Part shown: positions 44,497 through 54,076 of the stretch, piece after piece
Numbering within the stretch: position 1 is the first letter of the stretch
How the letters are laid out: every line of letters begins with the position of its first letter
Assembly (NCBI RefSeq): GCF_014698335.1
Contig: NZ_JACJSV010000011.1
Span: 20,517-84,516, forward strand
Reading direction: 5' to 3'
DNA: 64,000 nucleotides
DNA from: Microcystis viridis FACHB-1342
Lineage (GTDB): Bacteria; Cyanobacteriota; Cyanobacteriia; Cyanobacteriales; Microcystaceae
Notes under the pieces: generated by a model
Database searches by the model: none
Told to the model about the DNA's origin: nothing
What the model saw: the letters and a program-made list of their open reading frames with translations, nothing else
Program-made: the position numbers and the translations under genes

Positions 44497-44867
44497 CAAC
44501 TTTGTAGAGATGTAGAGTAGGTCAAATTCGAGGCTATCCGCTAGATTAACATCGAGAATGACCAAATCGAGATTAAATTGGCAGTTTTACCATAGACCTC
44601 TTGTAAAAATCAAAAATTGTTGTTAGGGTCAGGAGTCGGTCGTCGGTCGTCGGTCGTCGGTCGTCAGGAGATTATTTTATTTATTCTTCCCACTTCCCCA
44701 CACCCCGCACCCTACACCCCACACCCCACACCCTACCCCCACGAAAAACTTTTTCAGCAGACCCTAAGTAGGCAGAATATATCATTAGTTTGAGAATTCC
44801 CAGAAGGCAGGGAAAAAATGACTATTTCCTTGCTATAAGTATTGTAGATGTCAAGAGTGGTAAATGA
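44497..44867. repeat. spacer with two short tandem arrays
   Basis: GTCGGTC units (44634-44663) and CACACCCC/CACCCTA units (44700-44745) in tandem. TAGACCTCTTGTAAAAATC at 44595 resembles the terminal repeat of a Microcystis insertion sequence; a similar TAGACCTCTTGCATAA occurs at 63837. No gene. Confidence 0.6.
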
Positions 44868-47147
44868 ATGTCTATAGTGGTATCCCCCGAACAAGTCCAT
44901 CAAATCGTCAACAACCTCCATCACGATCCCTTTGAGGTTTTGGGGGCCCATCCCCTAGAAGAAGAAGGAAAAGTCAATAAATGGGTTGTTAGAGCCTATT
45001 TACCGAAAACCACGGCCGCCTGGGTTATTTTACCGTCCCAAAGACAAGAATATCCCATGACGACCGCTTATCACCCCCATTTTTTCGAGTGCGTTATCGA
45101 TATCGGTGAACTGAACAATTATCAATTACGCATCCACGAGGGAGAACAGGAACGGGTAATCTATGATTCCTATGCCTTCCGTTCTGCCAAACTTAGCGAT
45201 TTTGATTTACACCTGTTTGGGGAGGGCAACCATCATCGCATTTATGAAAAATTAGGGGCGCATTTAGCCGAAATCGAGGGTATTAAAGGGGTTTATTTTG
45301 CCGTTTGGGCTCCTAATGCTCGCAATGTCTCGATTATTGGTGATTTTAATAACTGGGATGGTCGTGATCACCAAATGCGGAAACGTAATAATATGGTCTG
45401 GGAATTGTTTATCCCGGAAATCGGTGTTGGCACTAAATATAAATACGAGATCAAAAATTGGGAAGGTCATATTTACGAAAAATCTGATCCCTACGGTTTT
45501 GCCCAAGAAGTACGCCCGAAAACCGCCTCGATCGTGGCCAATTTAGATAGCTATACTTGGGATGATAGCGATTGGATGGAAAAACGCCGCCATAGCGATC
45601 CTTTAACTCAACCGGTTTCCGTTTACGAATTACACCTCGGTTCTTGGCTGCACGCTTCTAGCGCCGAACCACCCCGTTTACTTTCCGGGGAAGGAGAAGC
45701 GGTTCCCGTGTCGGAATGGAACACTGGGGCCCGCTTTTTGAGTTACTACGAGTTAGCCCAAAAACTGATTCCCTACGTTAAGGAATTAGGTTACACCCAT
45801 ATCGAATTATTACCGATCGCCGAGCATCCTTTTGATGGTTCTTGGGGTTATCAAGTGACGGGTTATTTTGCCCCCACCAGTCGCTACGGCAATCCTGAAG
45901 ATTTCATGTATTTTGTCGATCAATGTCACCAAAATGGCCTTGGTGTGCTAGTGGATTGGGTCCCCGGTCACTTCCCCAAAGATGGCCACGGGTTAGCTTT
46001 CTTTGATGGTACTCATCTTTATGAACACGGCGACCCGCGCAAAGGGGAACACAAGGAATGGGGAACCTTAATTTTTAACTACGGTCGCAACGAAGTCAGA
46101 AATTTCCTGGTGGCTAATGCCCTATTTTGGTTCGATAAGTACCATATTGACGGTATTCGAGTGGATGCGGTGGCTTCTATGCTCTATCTCGATTATTGTC
46201 GTAAAGATGGGGAATGGGTGGCCAACGAGTACGGTGGCCGGGAGAATTTAGAGGCCGCCGAATTCCTGCGTCAAGTCAATCATGTAATTTTTAGCTATTT
46301 CCCCGGAATTCTGTCAATTGCCGAAGAATCCACCGCTTGGCCGATGGTGTCCTGGCCCACCTATATGGGCGGTTTAGGCTTTAATTTGAAGTGGAATATG
46401 GGCTGGATGCACGATATGCTCGATTATTTCGGCATGGATCCCTGGTTCCGTCAATTCCATCAAAATAATGTCACTTTTAGTATGTGGTATAACCACAGCG
46501 AGAATTATATGCTGGCTTTGTCCCACGATGAAGTGGTTCACGGCAAAAGTAATATGATTGGCAAAATGCCGGGGGATGAGTGGCAAAAATTCGCCAATGT
46601 CCGGGCATTATTTAGTTATATGTTTACCCACCCCGGCAAGAAAACCATGTTTATGAGCATGGAATTTGGCCAGTGGAGTGAGTGGAATGTTTGGGGTGAT
46701 TTGGAGTGGGGTCTTTTGCAGCATCAACCCCATCAACAGCTAAAACGCTTTTTCTCAGATTTGAACGCCACCTATAAGAGTGAACCTGCTTTATATACCC
46801 AGGATTTTGGTCAGGATGGCTTTGAGTGGATCGACTGTAGTGATAATAGTCATAGCGTCGTTTCTTTCCTGCGCTGGAGCAAAAATTGGCAGGAGTTTCT
46901 GGTGGTGGTCTGTAATTTTACTCCCCAACCCCACAGCCATTATCGCGTTGGTGTACCCCATCCCGGTTTTTATCAGGAAATCTTTAACAGCGATGCGGGT
47001 AAATATGGCGGTAGTAATATGGGCAACCTTGGCGGTAAATGGTCGGAGGAATGGTCCTATCATAGCCGTCCCTACTCGATCGATCTCTGTTTACCACCTT
47101 TAGGGGTTTTAGTTCTCAAAATCGGTCCTCATGCTTCTGGGGAATAG
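44868..47147 (+). CDS. glgB: 1,4-alpha-glucan branching enzyme
   Basis: A 759-residue GH13 branching enzyme. It introduces alpha-1,6 branches into glycogen. An N-terminal domain ([13 protein letters not shown]) and CBM48 ([21 protein letters not shown]) lead into the barrel with the catalytic aspartate in [16 protein letters not shown], the glutamate in [17 protein letters not shown], and the [10 protein letters not shown] motif. All parts are intact. It stands alone with a MITE containing a strong hairpin downstream that may terminate it. Confidence 0.97.
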   Translation: MSIVVSPEQVHQIVNNLHHDPFEVLGAHPLEEEGKVNKWVVRAYLPKTTAAWVILPSQRQEYPMTTAYHPHFFECVIDIGELNNYQLRIHEGEQERVIYDSYAFRSAKLSDFDLHLFGEGNHHRIYEKLGAHLAEIEGIKGVYFAVWAPNARNVSIIGDFNNWDGRDHQMRKRNNMVWELFIPEIGVGTKYKYEIKNWEGHIYEKSDPYGFAQEVRPKTASIVANLDSYTWDDSDWMEKRRHSDPLTQPVSVYELHLGSWLHASSAEPPRLLSGEGEAVPVSEWNTGARFLSYYELAQKLIPYVKELGYTHIELLPIAEHPFDGSWGYQVTGYFAPTSRYGNPEDFMYFVDQCHQNGLGVLVDWVPGHFPKDGHGLAFFDGTHLYEHGDPRKGEHKEWGTLIFNYGRNEVRNFLVANALFWFDKYHIDGIRVDAVASMLYLDYCRKDGEWVANEYGGRENLEAAEFLRQVNHVIFSYFPGILSIAEESTAWPMVSWPTYMGGLGFNLKWNMGWMHDMLDYFGMDPWFRQFHQNNVTFSMWYNHSENYMLALSHDEVVHGKSNMIGKMPGDEWQKFANVRALFSYMFTHPGKKTMFMSMEFGQWSEWNVWGDLEWGLLQHQPHQQLKRFFSDLNATYKSEPALYTQDFGQDGFEWIDCSDNSHSVVSFLRWSKNWQEFLVVVCNFTPQPHSHYRVGVPHPGFYQEIFNSDAGKYGGSNMGNLGGKWSEEWSYHSRPYSIDLCLPPLGVLVLKIGPHASGE

Positions 47148-47269
47148 GTAAGCTTTTTTCAGTGTTGCCAAAGGCACGGCGTAGCCGTCCAGTAAACAGT
47201 AATCAGTGAACTGAAAACTAACATCTGATAACTGATAACTGAGCTGCCATTACTGTCGAGATGGCTAAT
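47148..47269. other. short-repeat spacer after glgB
   Basis: Units of the AACTGATAACTGAG and AGTGAACTGAAAAC classes fill 47190-47245. No gene. Confidence 0.4.
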
Positions 47270-47383
47270 ACTAAATCCGTTGAGTAACGCACAGAAAACG
47301 GGTTTCTCCGAGAAACCCGTTTTCTACTCATGTAATAGGCAAAAGGATCAATAGATAATCAGTCTTTAATAACAGGATTTAGT
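47270..47383. mobile_element. 114-bp MITE with internal perfect hairpin
   Basis: The ends ACTAAATCCGTT and AACAGGATTTAGT face each other. Inside, 47293-47307 and 47311-47325 form a perfect 15-bp stem (AGAAAACGGGTTTCT and complement) with a 3-nt loop. The same ends occur at 42275-42322. The hairpin could act as a terminator for glgB, though no long T run follows. Confidence 0.65.
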
Positions 47384-47532
47384 CTGAACAGGTACAGACA
47401 AGAAAGTGCAGAAAGTGGGCATTTTCCTCTGGCGAGCATCGAAACCATAAACAAGCAAAAGTATCTGTATATTTACTGACTAAATAAGACAGATTTGCCC
47501 TAGATGCGGCCTAGGGAAAAGCCGGTCAAAAA

Positions 47533-47934
47533 CTAACCCATCAGGATCACCGTATCGATGACGTGGATCACACCATTATCCGCCTCGATATTACCCGCGA
47601 TCACCGTGGCATTTTTCACCTCAAAACCTTCGCTACAATCGACGGGAATCGGTGAACCCTCTAGAGAAGTCACTACAGCCAATTTTGCCAAATCTTCCTG
47701 CATATATTTGCCCGCAGCGACGTGATAGGTGAGAATTCGGGTTAATTGGGGGATATTCTGCACTAGGGTTGTAATCGTCCCGGGGGGCAATTTGGCAAAA
47801 GCTTCGTCGGTGGGGGCAAAAACCGTGAAGGGGCCAGGACTTTTTAGGGCATCCACAAGATTAGCCGCTTGTACCGCCGTCACTAGAGTTTTAAAATTAT
47901 CGGCACTGACCGCAATATCGACAATATCTGCCAT
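47533..47934 (-). CDS. fasciclin (FAS1) domain protein
   Basis: A 133-residue, single FAS1 domain: [58 protein letters not shown] and [13 protein letters not shown]. No signal peptide is visible, so it is probably cytosolic, unlike most FAS1 proteins. The family is linked to adhesion and surface attachment; in cyanobacteria single-domain versions are common and of unknown role. It is divergent from the MITE at 47993. Confidence 0.9.
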   Translation of the reverse strand: MADIVDIAVSADNFKTLVTAVQAANLVDALKSPGPFTVFAPTDEAFAKLPPGTITTLVQNIPQLTRILTYHVAAGKYMQEDLAKLAVVTSLEGSPIPVDCSEGFEVKNATVIAGNIEADNGVIHVIDTVILMG

Positions 47935-47985
47935 AAACTTAACTCAATCCCTTAAAAAAATTATCTATTTCAGATTTTAAACTCA

Positions 47986-48132
47986 ATCTTGTGGCTCTTC
48001 TCGACTTTGTGTGATAATTTTTGCTTATGGAATCGTGAAATGTTGACGGAGAAAGACTTTTACGACTATTTTGCCGAAGAAACTATCAGTATAGGCTTCG
48101 TTTCCACACAGAAACCAGAAGAGCCATCTTGT
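47986..48132. mobile_element. 133-bp MITE with ISL3-like ends and a 7-bp target duplication
   Basis: The element runs 47993-48125: left end GGCTCTTCTCGACTTTGTGT, right end complementary to GGCTCTTCTGGTTTCTGTGT. It is flanked by direct repeats ATCTTGT at 47986-47992 and 48126-48132. ISL3 elements begin with GGCTCTT and duplicate 8 bp, so this is probably a non-autonomous ISL3 relative. Intact ends and target duplication mean it moved recently. Confidence 0.78.
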
Positions 48133-48612
48133 CCCAAAGATCACTTTACTAAATTGTGTGTCAAAAGTTGGTAAAGTAGCCTAGTCTCATAAAATAGCAA
48201 CCGACATAGGCCATCCTTACCTAATGCCTTAAAACTGGGTAACTCTTGGGTGACTTTGATTTTTTTCCCGGTTTTTTCGTTGCGAGTAAAATAGGTGTGT
48301 TTTCTGGGATTTAGCCAAGAGTTCTTAAGTTTAGCCATAGTCTCAGTTTTAGCGGGTTTATTCGGGCAAATAGTCACCATTGCCTGCTGTCCTTTAGTCA
48401 AATCTTTCTTAACATTTCAAACCCTTGTAGCACAAGGCTTTCAAGACTCGGTTAACAATTTGTAATATTCCTTGTTGACACCCTTACAAAACAAAGAAAA
48501 AACTGAAATCAAGTCAGGATCAGGGTTGGAGTGCTTACTGAAAAAATTGTTAAGAAAGATGCCTATAAGGGATAGGAGGGTGTCTGATAATTTTTAACGC
48601 CTACCTACTTAA
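48133..48612. other. spacer without a supported gene
   Basis: A minus-strand frame at 48141-48401 (86 codons, ending FYETRLLYQLLTHNLVK) is not recognised and may be a gene relic. 48575-48613 holds an inverted partial copy of the TAAGTAGGTAGG repeat from 33451. Nothing else. Confidence 0.4.
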
Positions 48613-49713
48613 CTAGGGTTTATAACTGGGAAAATCGATATAACCTTCCTTGTCAAAAGAATACCAATCCTTCATCTCAGCATCGGGATTAAGAGGCCAA
48701 TTATTGGCGAATCTTTCCACCAAATCGGGATTACTGATATAGGGGCGACCGAAAGCAATTAAATCCGCATCTCCTAACTGAATAGCGGCTTCAGCAGTTT
48801 CTTTTGTATAACCGCAATTGCCGATTAAAGCACTATTAAAAACAGCCCGAAACTCGGATAAAAGCATCGGTTTACCCTTTTCATGAAAACCAAAAGCCAA
48901 GCCATCTAGCAGATGCAAATAAGCTAAATTGTACTCATTTAATCTTTGGGCAACATAGAGAAAAGTTTCTCGAAAATCCTCGGAACCCATGTCATTATAA
49001 ACCCCATTGGGAGACAGACGCACCCCCACCCGATGACTGGGAAAAACAGTTAAAATTGCCTCGACTACTTCCTGTAAAAAACGATAGCGATTTGCCAAAC
49101 TGCCACCGTACTTATCCTGACGCTGATTAGTAACAGATTGTAGAAAAGTATCGATTAAATAACCATTAGCCCCGTGAATTTCTATGCCATCAAACCCCGC
49201 TAATTTTGCCCTCTGAGCGGCTTGACGGTAATCGGCGACAATTGCGGCGATTTCCTCGGTTTCTAAGGCTCTAGGGGTCTCGTAGGGCTGTTTGCCTATG
49301 GGTGTATGCAACTCCCCCTTAATCCTAATTGCGGAAGGGGCAACTGGTAAAGCCCCATTTTCCTGAAAACTAGAATGAGAAGCGCGACCACAGTGCCACA
49401 ATTGACAAAAAATTGGTGTTCCTTTTTTTTGGGCGATTTTAGTCACCATTTGCCATGCTTGCGCTTGTTCATCGGTGTAGATACCGGGGGTATTTTGCCA
49501 ACCGTTAGCTTGGGGAGAAATTACCGTCGCTTCTGTAATCATTAATCCCGCGCTGGCCCTTTGTCGGTAATACTCGGCCATTATCTCATTAGCAAGACGT
49601 TTTTCTCCGGCTCGCGCTCGCGTCATGGGAGCAAGCACAAGACGATTTTCTAAGTTTAAATCTCCCAATTTAAATTGACTTAAAAGAGCCAGGGAAGTAG
49701 TGAAGGAAGTCAT
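48613..49713 (-). CDS. old yellow enzyme family alkene reductase
   Basis: A 366-residue FMN oxidoreductase of the old yellow enzyme/NemA/xenobiotic reductase group. LVLAPMTRARA, TEATVISPQANGW, FCQLWHCGRASH, GFDGIEIHGANGYLIDTFL and ADLIAFGRPYISNPDL are all in place. It reduces activated double bonds of enals and enones with NAD(P)H, part of detoxification. The start ATG is at 49713. No operon partner. Confidence 0.93.
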   Translation of the reverse strand: MTSFTTSLALLSQFKLGDLNLENRLVLAPMTRARAGEKRLANEIMAEYYRQRASAGLMITEATVISPQANGWQNTPGIYTDEQAQAWQMVTKIAQKKGTPIFCQLWHCGRASHSSFQENGALPVAPSAIRIKGELHTPIGKQPYETPRALETEEIAAIVADYRQAAQRAKLAGFDGIEIHGANGYLIDTFLQSVTNQRQDKYGGSLANRYRFLQEVVEAILTVFPSHRVGVRLSPNGVYNDMGSEDFRETFLYVAQRLNEYNLAYLHLLDGLAFGFHEKGKPMLLSEFRAVFNSALIGNCGYTKETAEAAIQLGDADLIAFGRPYISNPDLVERFANNWPLNPDAEMKDWYSFDKEGYIDFPSYKP

Positions 49714-50471
49714 CGAATTTGCCGATAGAGAGTTTAGGTTAATTTTACCGCAGTTAGTTAAAACCAGACAATCGCACCCAAGTATGATTGACTGGCCATC
49801 TGCGAGATTGTTCCTCTGCTAAGGGAGGAGAATTAATCGGATCAACTAGCTGAATATAATTAATATTGGTCATAAATCTGACTATAATTACAAGTTATTT
49901 AATTTATTCATCATCCAAAATTAAAGAGACAGAAACTATATTTTCTGGTAGTTAAGTCATGATGGTTCGGTATAAAATAGTGTAATTACGCTTATGTTTA
50001 TCTGACCAGAAATAGTCATTGTCGAGATGTCTAGTAACTGGTGTTTTACCGATCAAATAGACTTCCTAGTGACTGAAACGAAACCCTTACTATTCGGTGC
50101 TTGCGAATTTTAAGAGGGTTTTTCAGAATCAGCATTTTTTAGTAAACTTACCCAAAAATACCCAAAAGAGGCAAACAGCCTCTACATTGCATTGATAAAA
50201 ATGGGAAAACAGGAGTTTTTAGCAAGCATCATTCATTTAATTGTGCTAATCTCCAAAAAATAGCTATTTTTTCATAATTTATAGCAGTTCTCACACCTGT
50301 GTGGCACAGTTAAACCTTTGCTGATTAAGCTTTTCAACCTCAACAATGTACCTTTTGTGAACAGGAAATGCTATATTTAGAACTAATTTATGAGTAAAAA
50401 AAAAGTCTTGATCGACTTGGGCTTTGTGGCTAGTATGTAAAGCATCTAGCTTCTTCATTGGAGACACCTGA
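49714..50471. other. 758-bp spacer with one possible very small gene
   Basis: The minus strand at 49754-49873 can encode a 39-residue peptide (MTNINYIQLVDPINSPPL start) with an open ATG, no recognised family. The rest has no frame of note; 50280-50375 is the inverted copy of a 96-bp repeat. Confidence 0.3.
50280..50375. repeat. 96-bp palindrome-ended repeat, copy 2 (inverted)
   Basis: Starts TATAGC, ends GCTATA, and is the reverse complement of 41977-42072 with the same 96-bp length. It lies about 100 bp before the radical-SAM gene. Confidence 0.75.
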
Positions 50472-52037
50472 ATGAAAGCCCTATTACTGTGGCCGCTGAT
50501 GCCCAACTCCTTTTGGTCCTATCAAGAGACTTTAGATCTAGCCGGTTTAAGATCAACCAATCCGCCTCTGGGTTTAATTACGGTGGCGGCCCTATTGCCA
50601 TCGGATTGGGAAATCCGGTTTGTTGATCGCAATGTCCGATTAGAAACGGCTTCCGATTGGGAGTGGTGCGATTTGGTCATCATCTCCGCCATGATCATTC
50701 AGAAAAAGGACTTTCAAGAATTGATTGCCAAAGGGTTGCAGTTGGGTAAAAAAGTGGCGGTGGGCGGGCCTTACCCCACCTCCTATCCAGAAGTTGCCCA
50801 AAAAGCTGGAGCAGATTACCTGATTCTGGATGAAGGAGAACTGACAATCCCGCTGTTCCTGGCAGCCCTGGAGCGGGGTGAACCGAGTGGTGTCTTTAGA
50901 GCCAGCGAGAAACCCGATGTAACCATGACACCGATCGCCCGCTATGATCTACTAGATCTGGATGCCTATCTGGCGATTACCGTGCAGTTTTCTCGGGGTT
51001 GCCCCTTTCAATGCGAATTTTGTGACATCATCAACCTCTATGGCCGCAAACCGCGCACCAAAACCCCAGAACAAATGTTGGCTGAGTTGGAGACGTTATA
51101 TCAACTGGGCTGGAGGCGCTACATTTTTGTTGTCGATGACAACTTCATTGGCAATAAGCGGAATGCCAAGGTGTTTCTGCGGGAGTTGATCCCCTGGATG
51201 GAACAACACCAGTATCCCTTTAAACTGATTACGGAAGCTTCCCTTAATCTGGCCGAAGACAGCGAACTGATCGAGCTAATGGTCAAGGCCGGCTTTATGC
51301 TGGTGTTTATGGGGATTGAGACACCAGATACCGATAGCTTAATGGGCATTAACAAGGTTCAAAACACCCGCCAATCCCTGATCGAATCCTGTCACAAAAT
51401 TACCCGCATGGGGCTGCAGATTATGTCTGGCTTCATTATCGGTTTTGACAATGAGAAACCAGGCGCAGGGCAGCGGATCAAAGATTTTATTATGGAGGCG
51501 AGTATTCCCCAGGGGCAGTTTAGCCTGCTCCAGGCACTGAAAAATACCGCCCTGTGGAATCGCCTGCAACGGGAAGGTCGTCTGGTAGATGGCATGGGCA
51601 CTGTCCATCAGGGAGCCATGATGAACTTTGAGCCAACTCGCCCGGTGGAAGAGATTACCGAAGAATACATCGACGCTTTCTGGGAAATCTATGATCCTGT
51701 TAACTACCTGAAACGAACCTTCAACCATTTCATGATCATGGGGGGATGGCGCGGCAAATCGAACCGTAAATTAGATGGGCAACAGTGGCAATTGTTCCGC
51801 TCCTTGCTCTGGCGGCAGGGGATTGTCCGACCGACGCGCTTCCGTTTCTGGTGGCAACTGGCAGTGATTGCCTGGGTCAAACCCCGTCTGCTAGAAGAGT
51901 ATCTAGCGACCCTAGGGATAGGTGAGCATTTTTTTGCCTATCGCTATGAAGTAAGAGAACAATTACTAAAACAACTAGCCGATTTGAAGCAACAGAAAGC
52001 AAGGGTAGCCCAGCTGGAAAAAACGCTCAAAAGCTAG
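50472..52037 (+). CDS. B12-binding radical SAM protein (DUF4070 group)
   Basis: A 521-residue enzyme. The N-terminal cobalamin-binding-like domain (residues about 1-140, with NPPLGLITVAALLP and VAVGGPYPTSYPE) is followed by a radical-SAM domain whose [4Fe-4S] ligands are C177, C181 and C184 in SRGCPFQCEFCDI. A C-terminal DUF4070-type region (about 360-510) ends in a coiled coil. Relatives carry out B12-dependent methylations, for example on hopanoids or bacteriochlorin-like pigments; the substrate here is unknown. The gene is more GC-rich than its surroundings. Single gene. Confidence 0.9.
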   Translation: MKALLLWPLMPNSFWSYQETLDLAGLRSTNPPLGLITVAALLPSDWEIRFVDRNVRLETASDWEWCDLVIISAMIIQKKDFQELIAKGLQLGKKVAVGGPYPTSYPEVAQKAGADYLILDEGELTIPLFLAALERGEPSGVFRASEKPDVTMTPIARYDLLDLDAYLAITVQFSRGCPFQCEFCDIINLYGRKPRTKTPEQMLAELETLYQLGWRRYIFVVDDNFIGNKRNAKVFLRELIPWMEQHQYPFKLITEASLNLAEDSELIELMVKAGFMLVFMGIETPDTDSLMGINKVQNTRQSLIESCHKITRMGLQIMSGFIIGFDNEKPGAGQRIKDFIMEASIPQGQFSLLQALKNTALWNRLQREGRLVDGMGTVHQGAMMNFEPTRPVEEITEEYIDAFWEIYDPVNYLKRTFNHFMIMGGWRGKSNRKLDGQQWQLFRSLLWRQGIVRPTRFRFWWQLAVIAWVKPRLLEEYLATLGIGEHFFAYRYEVREQLLKQLADLKQQKARVAQLEKTLKS

Positions 52038-52149
52038 ACAATAGCACCGACGAACAGTCAATGCAGACATTTTGGCGAATTTTTCTTTTGTACGATAGTT
52101 TTCCTGAGTTGAGATTCTCCCCCCTTACTTTAAGTAAGGGGGAAAAAAA

Positions 52150-53994
52150 TCAATTGGCACGCTGTTCAACCAACAGTTGGTAAGCATGATTAAAATCAGC
52201 CGTTGTAATGCGAATATCAGCCGGGTCAGTCATTCCCTGATGGCGATAACGACGAATTGCCATCAGTGCCGCTTGGTTACATAATAACGATAAATCTGCA
52301 CCATTCCAGCCTTCCGTTGCCTCGGCCCAATAGCCTAAATCCACATCCTCTAAAGGACGTTCATCATTATGGACCCCGAGAATTGCTAAACGACTAGAGG
52401 CATTGGGTAAATCAACTTTTAACTGTAAATCTAACCGTCCCGCTCGCAATAAGGCTGGATCTAAGGCATCTGGGCGATTAGTGGCTCCAATCACTAAAAT
52501 CGTTGCCGCCGTTTGCAACCCATCTAACTCCGTGAGGATTTGTCCCACAACCCGGTCACTCACTCCTGAATCTCCACTATAACGACCTCTTGCCGGTGCT
52601 AAAGTATCAATTTCATCAATAAAAACCACACAAGGGGCTGCCTGACGAGCTTTGGCAAACAACTCACGCACCGCTTGTTCGCTCGCACCCACCCATTTAC
52701 TCAAAAGCTCAGGTCCATTAATACTGATAAAATTAGCTCGCGCCTGAGATGCAACCGCTTTGGCCAATAAGGTTTTTCCCGTTCCGGGGGGACCCCAAAG
52801 TAAAATACCTTTGGGAGCTTGGGCTTTGGTTTGCGTATATAATTGCGGATGGAGTAATGCTCCTTCCACAGACTCCTGTAGGGTTTGTTTAATCTGTTCA
52901 AGTCCGCCAATATTGTCCCAGTCCACATGGGGAGACTCCACCTCCACAGAGCGCAATACCGCCGGTTTAACTTCTTTAAGGGCTTGCAAAAAGTCGGCTT
53001 GGACTACCGTCATTGTTTCTGGAATTCGCGAGTCAATCGTAGGAACCTGGCGCCGCAAAGCACTATAGGCCGCTTTCTGGCAAACGGCTTTTAAATCTGA
53101 CCCGACAAATCCCACCGCGTTATCGGCAATCAGATCTAAGGAAACTGATTCATCTAGGGGCATGGAACGGGTGAGAATTTGCAGGATTTCTAAACGGCCC
53201 TTGCGGTCAGGCACCCGAAAGAGGACTTCTCGGTCAAACCGTCCAGGGCGACGTAGGGCAGGGTCAAGATGGTCGGGACGGTTTGTCGCCGCTAGAACAA
53301 TCACCCCCTGGCTTTGGGCAAAGCCATCCATTAAACCCAACAATTGGGCTACCAGTCTTTTTTCTACTTCCCCTTCAACTTTACTGCGATCGGGTGCCAT
53401 GCTATCAATTTCGTCAATAAAAACGATACAAGGCGCATTCTTACTGGCTTTCTCAAAAATTCCCCGCAGTTTTTGCTCAGCCTCCCCATAATATTTGCTG
53501 ATCACCTCTGGTCCGACTAAGGCAATATAGTTAACACCGAGTTCTTCGGCCAAAGCACGGGCAGTCAGGGTTTTGCCGGTTCCAGGGGGGCCGACTAAGA
53601 GAACGCCGCGAGTGGGTTCAAGTCCTAACTTGGCCAATAAGTCGGGGCGTTTCAGAGGAATGGCAATTAGTTCCTTGAGTTCTTTGATCACTTCCGTCAA
53701 GCCACCAACATCCTTCAGGGAAGCCGTGGTCGGTCCTTCGGGCGGTGTCACACTGTCTTCAACCCCTGAATCGTTGGGGGTATCGCGATTGCGATTAACC
53801 TCAAAATCATCCCCACCAGAATTGTTCGGGCGAGAAACTCCCCCTGAACGGGGAATACCGCCAGCACGGGGGATGTTACTCAAGGGACGAGAGTTAAACT
53901 GCACTTCGGTTTTAATTTCCCCTTTTTCCAGTTTTTCCTCTAAGGTTTTAGCCAGTTCGACTAATTGCTCAAAGCCTTTGAATAGTTCTACCAT
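52150..53994 (-). CDS. Cdc48-like double AAA+ ATPase linked to the gas vesicle genes
   Basis: A 614-residue protein with two AAA+ domains: Walker A GPPGTGKT at 135-142 and 401-408, Walker B VFIDEID at 191-197 and 457-463, and arginine fingers in RRPGRFDRE and LRAGRLD. The classical Cdc48 N domain is missing; instead residues 1-36 read MVELFKGFEQLVELAKTLEE and KGEIKTEV, a short helix of a kind I recall at the start of gas-vesicle Hsp20-like GvpH proteins. A low-complexity Pro/Gly linker joins it to the ATPase. It probably unfolds or remodels gas vesicle proteins. It follows the ArsA-like gene by 82 bp on the same strand, with AGGAG 7 bp before the ATG. Confidence 0.9.
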   Translation of the reverse strand: MVELFKGFEQLVELAKTLEEKLEKGEIKTEVQFNSRPLSNIPRAGGIPRSGGVSRPNNSGGDDFEVNRNRDTPNDSGVEDSVTPPEGPTTASLKDVGGLTEVIKELKELIAIPLKRPDLLAKLGLEPTRGVLLVGPPGTGKTLTARALAEELGVNYIALVGPEVISKYYGEAEQKLRGIFEKASKNAPCIVFIDEIDSMAPDRSKVEGEVEKRLVAQLLGLMDGFAQSQGVIVLAATNRPDHLDPALRRPGRFDREVLFRVPDRKGRLEILQILTRSMPLDESVSLDLIADNAVGFVGSDLKAVCQKAAYSALRRQVPTIDSRIPETMTVVQADFLQALKEVKPAVLRSVEVESPHVDWDNIGGLEQIKQTLQESVEGALLHPQLYTQTKAQAPKGILLWGPPGTGKTLLAKAVASQARANFISINGPELLSKWVGASEQAVRELFAKARQAAPCVVFIDEIDTLAPARGRYSGDSGVSDRVVGQILTELDGLQTAATILVIGATNRPDALDPALLRAGRLDLQLKVDLPNASSRLAILGVHNDERPLEDVDLGYWAEATEGWNGADLSLLCNQAALMAIRRYRHQGMTDPADIRITTADFNHAYQLLVEQRAN

Positions 53995-54076
53995 AAAATT
54001 TCTCCTGAGTCAAGTGAAGGATGGGGACTGGGTAATAGATGGGGTTAAGAAGTCCGACTTTAAAGACTAATTACCT

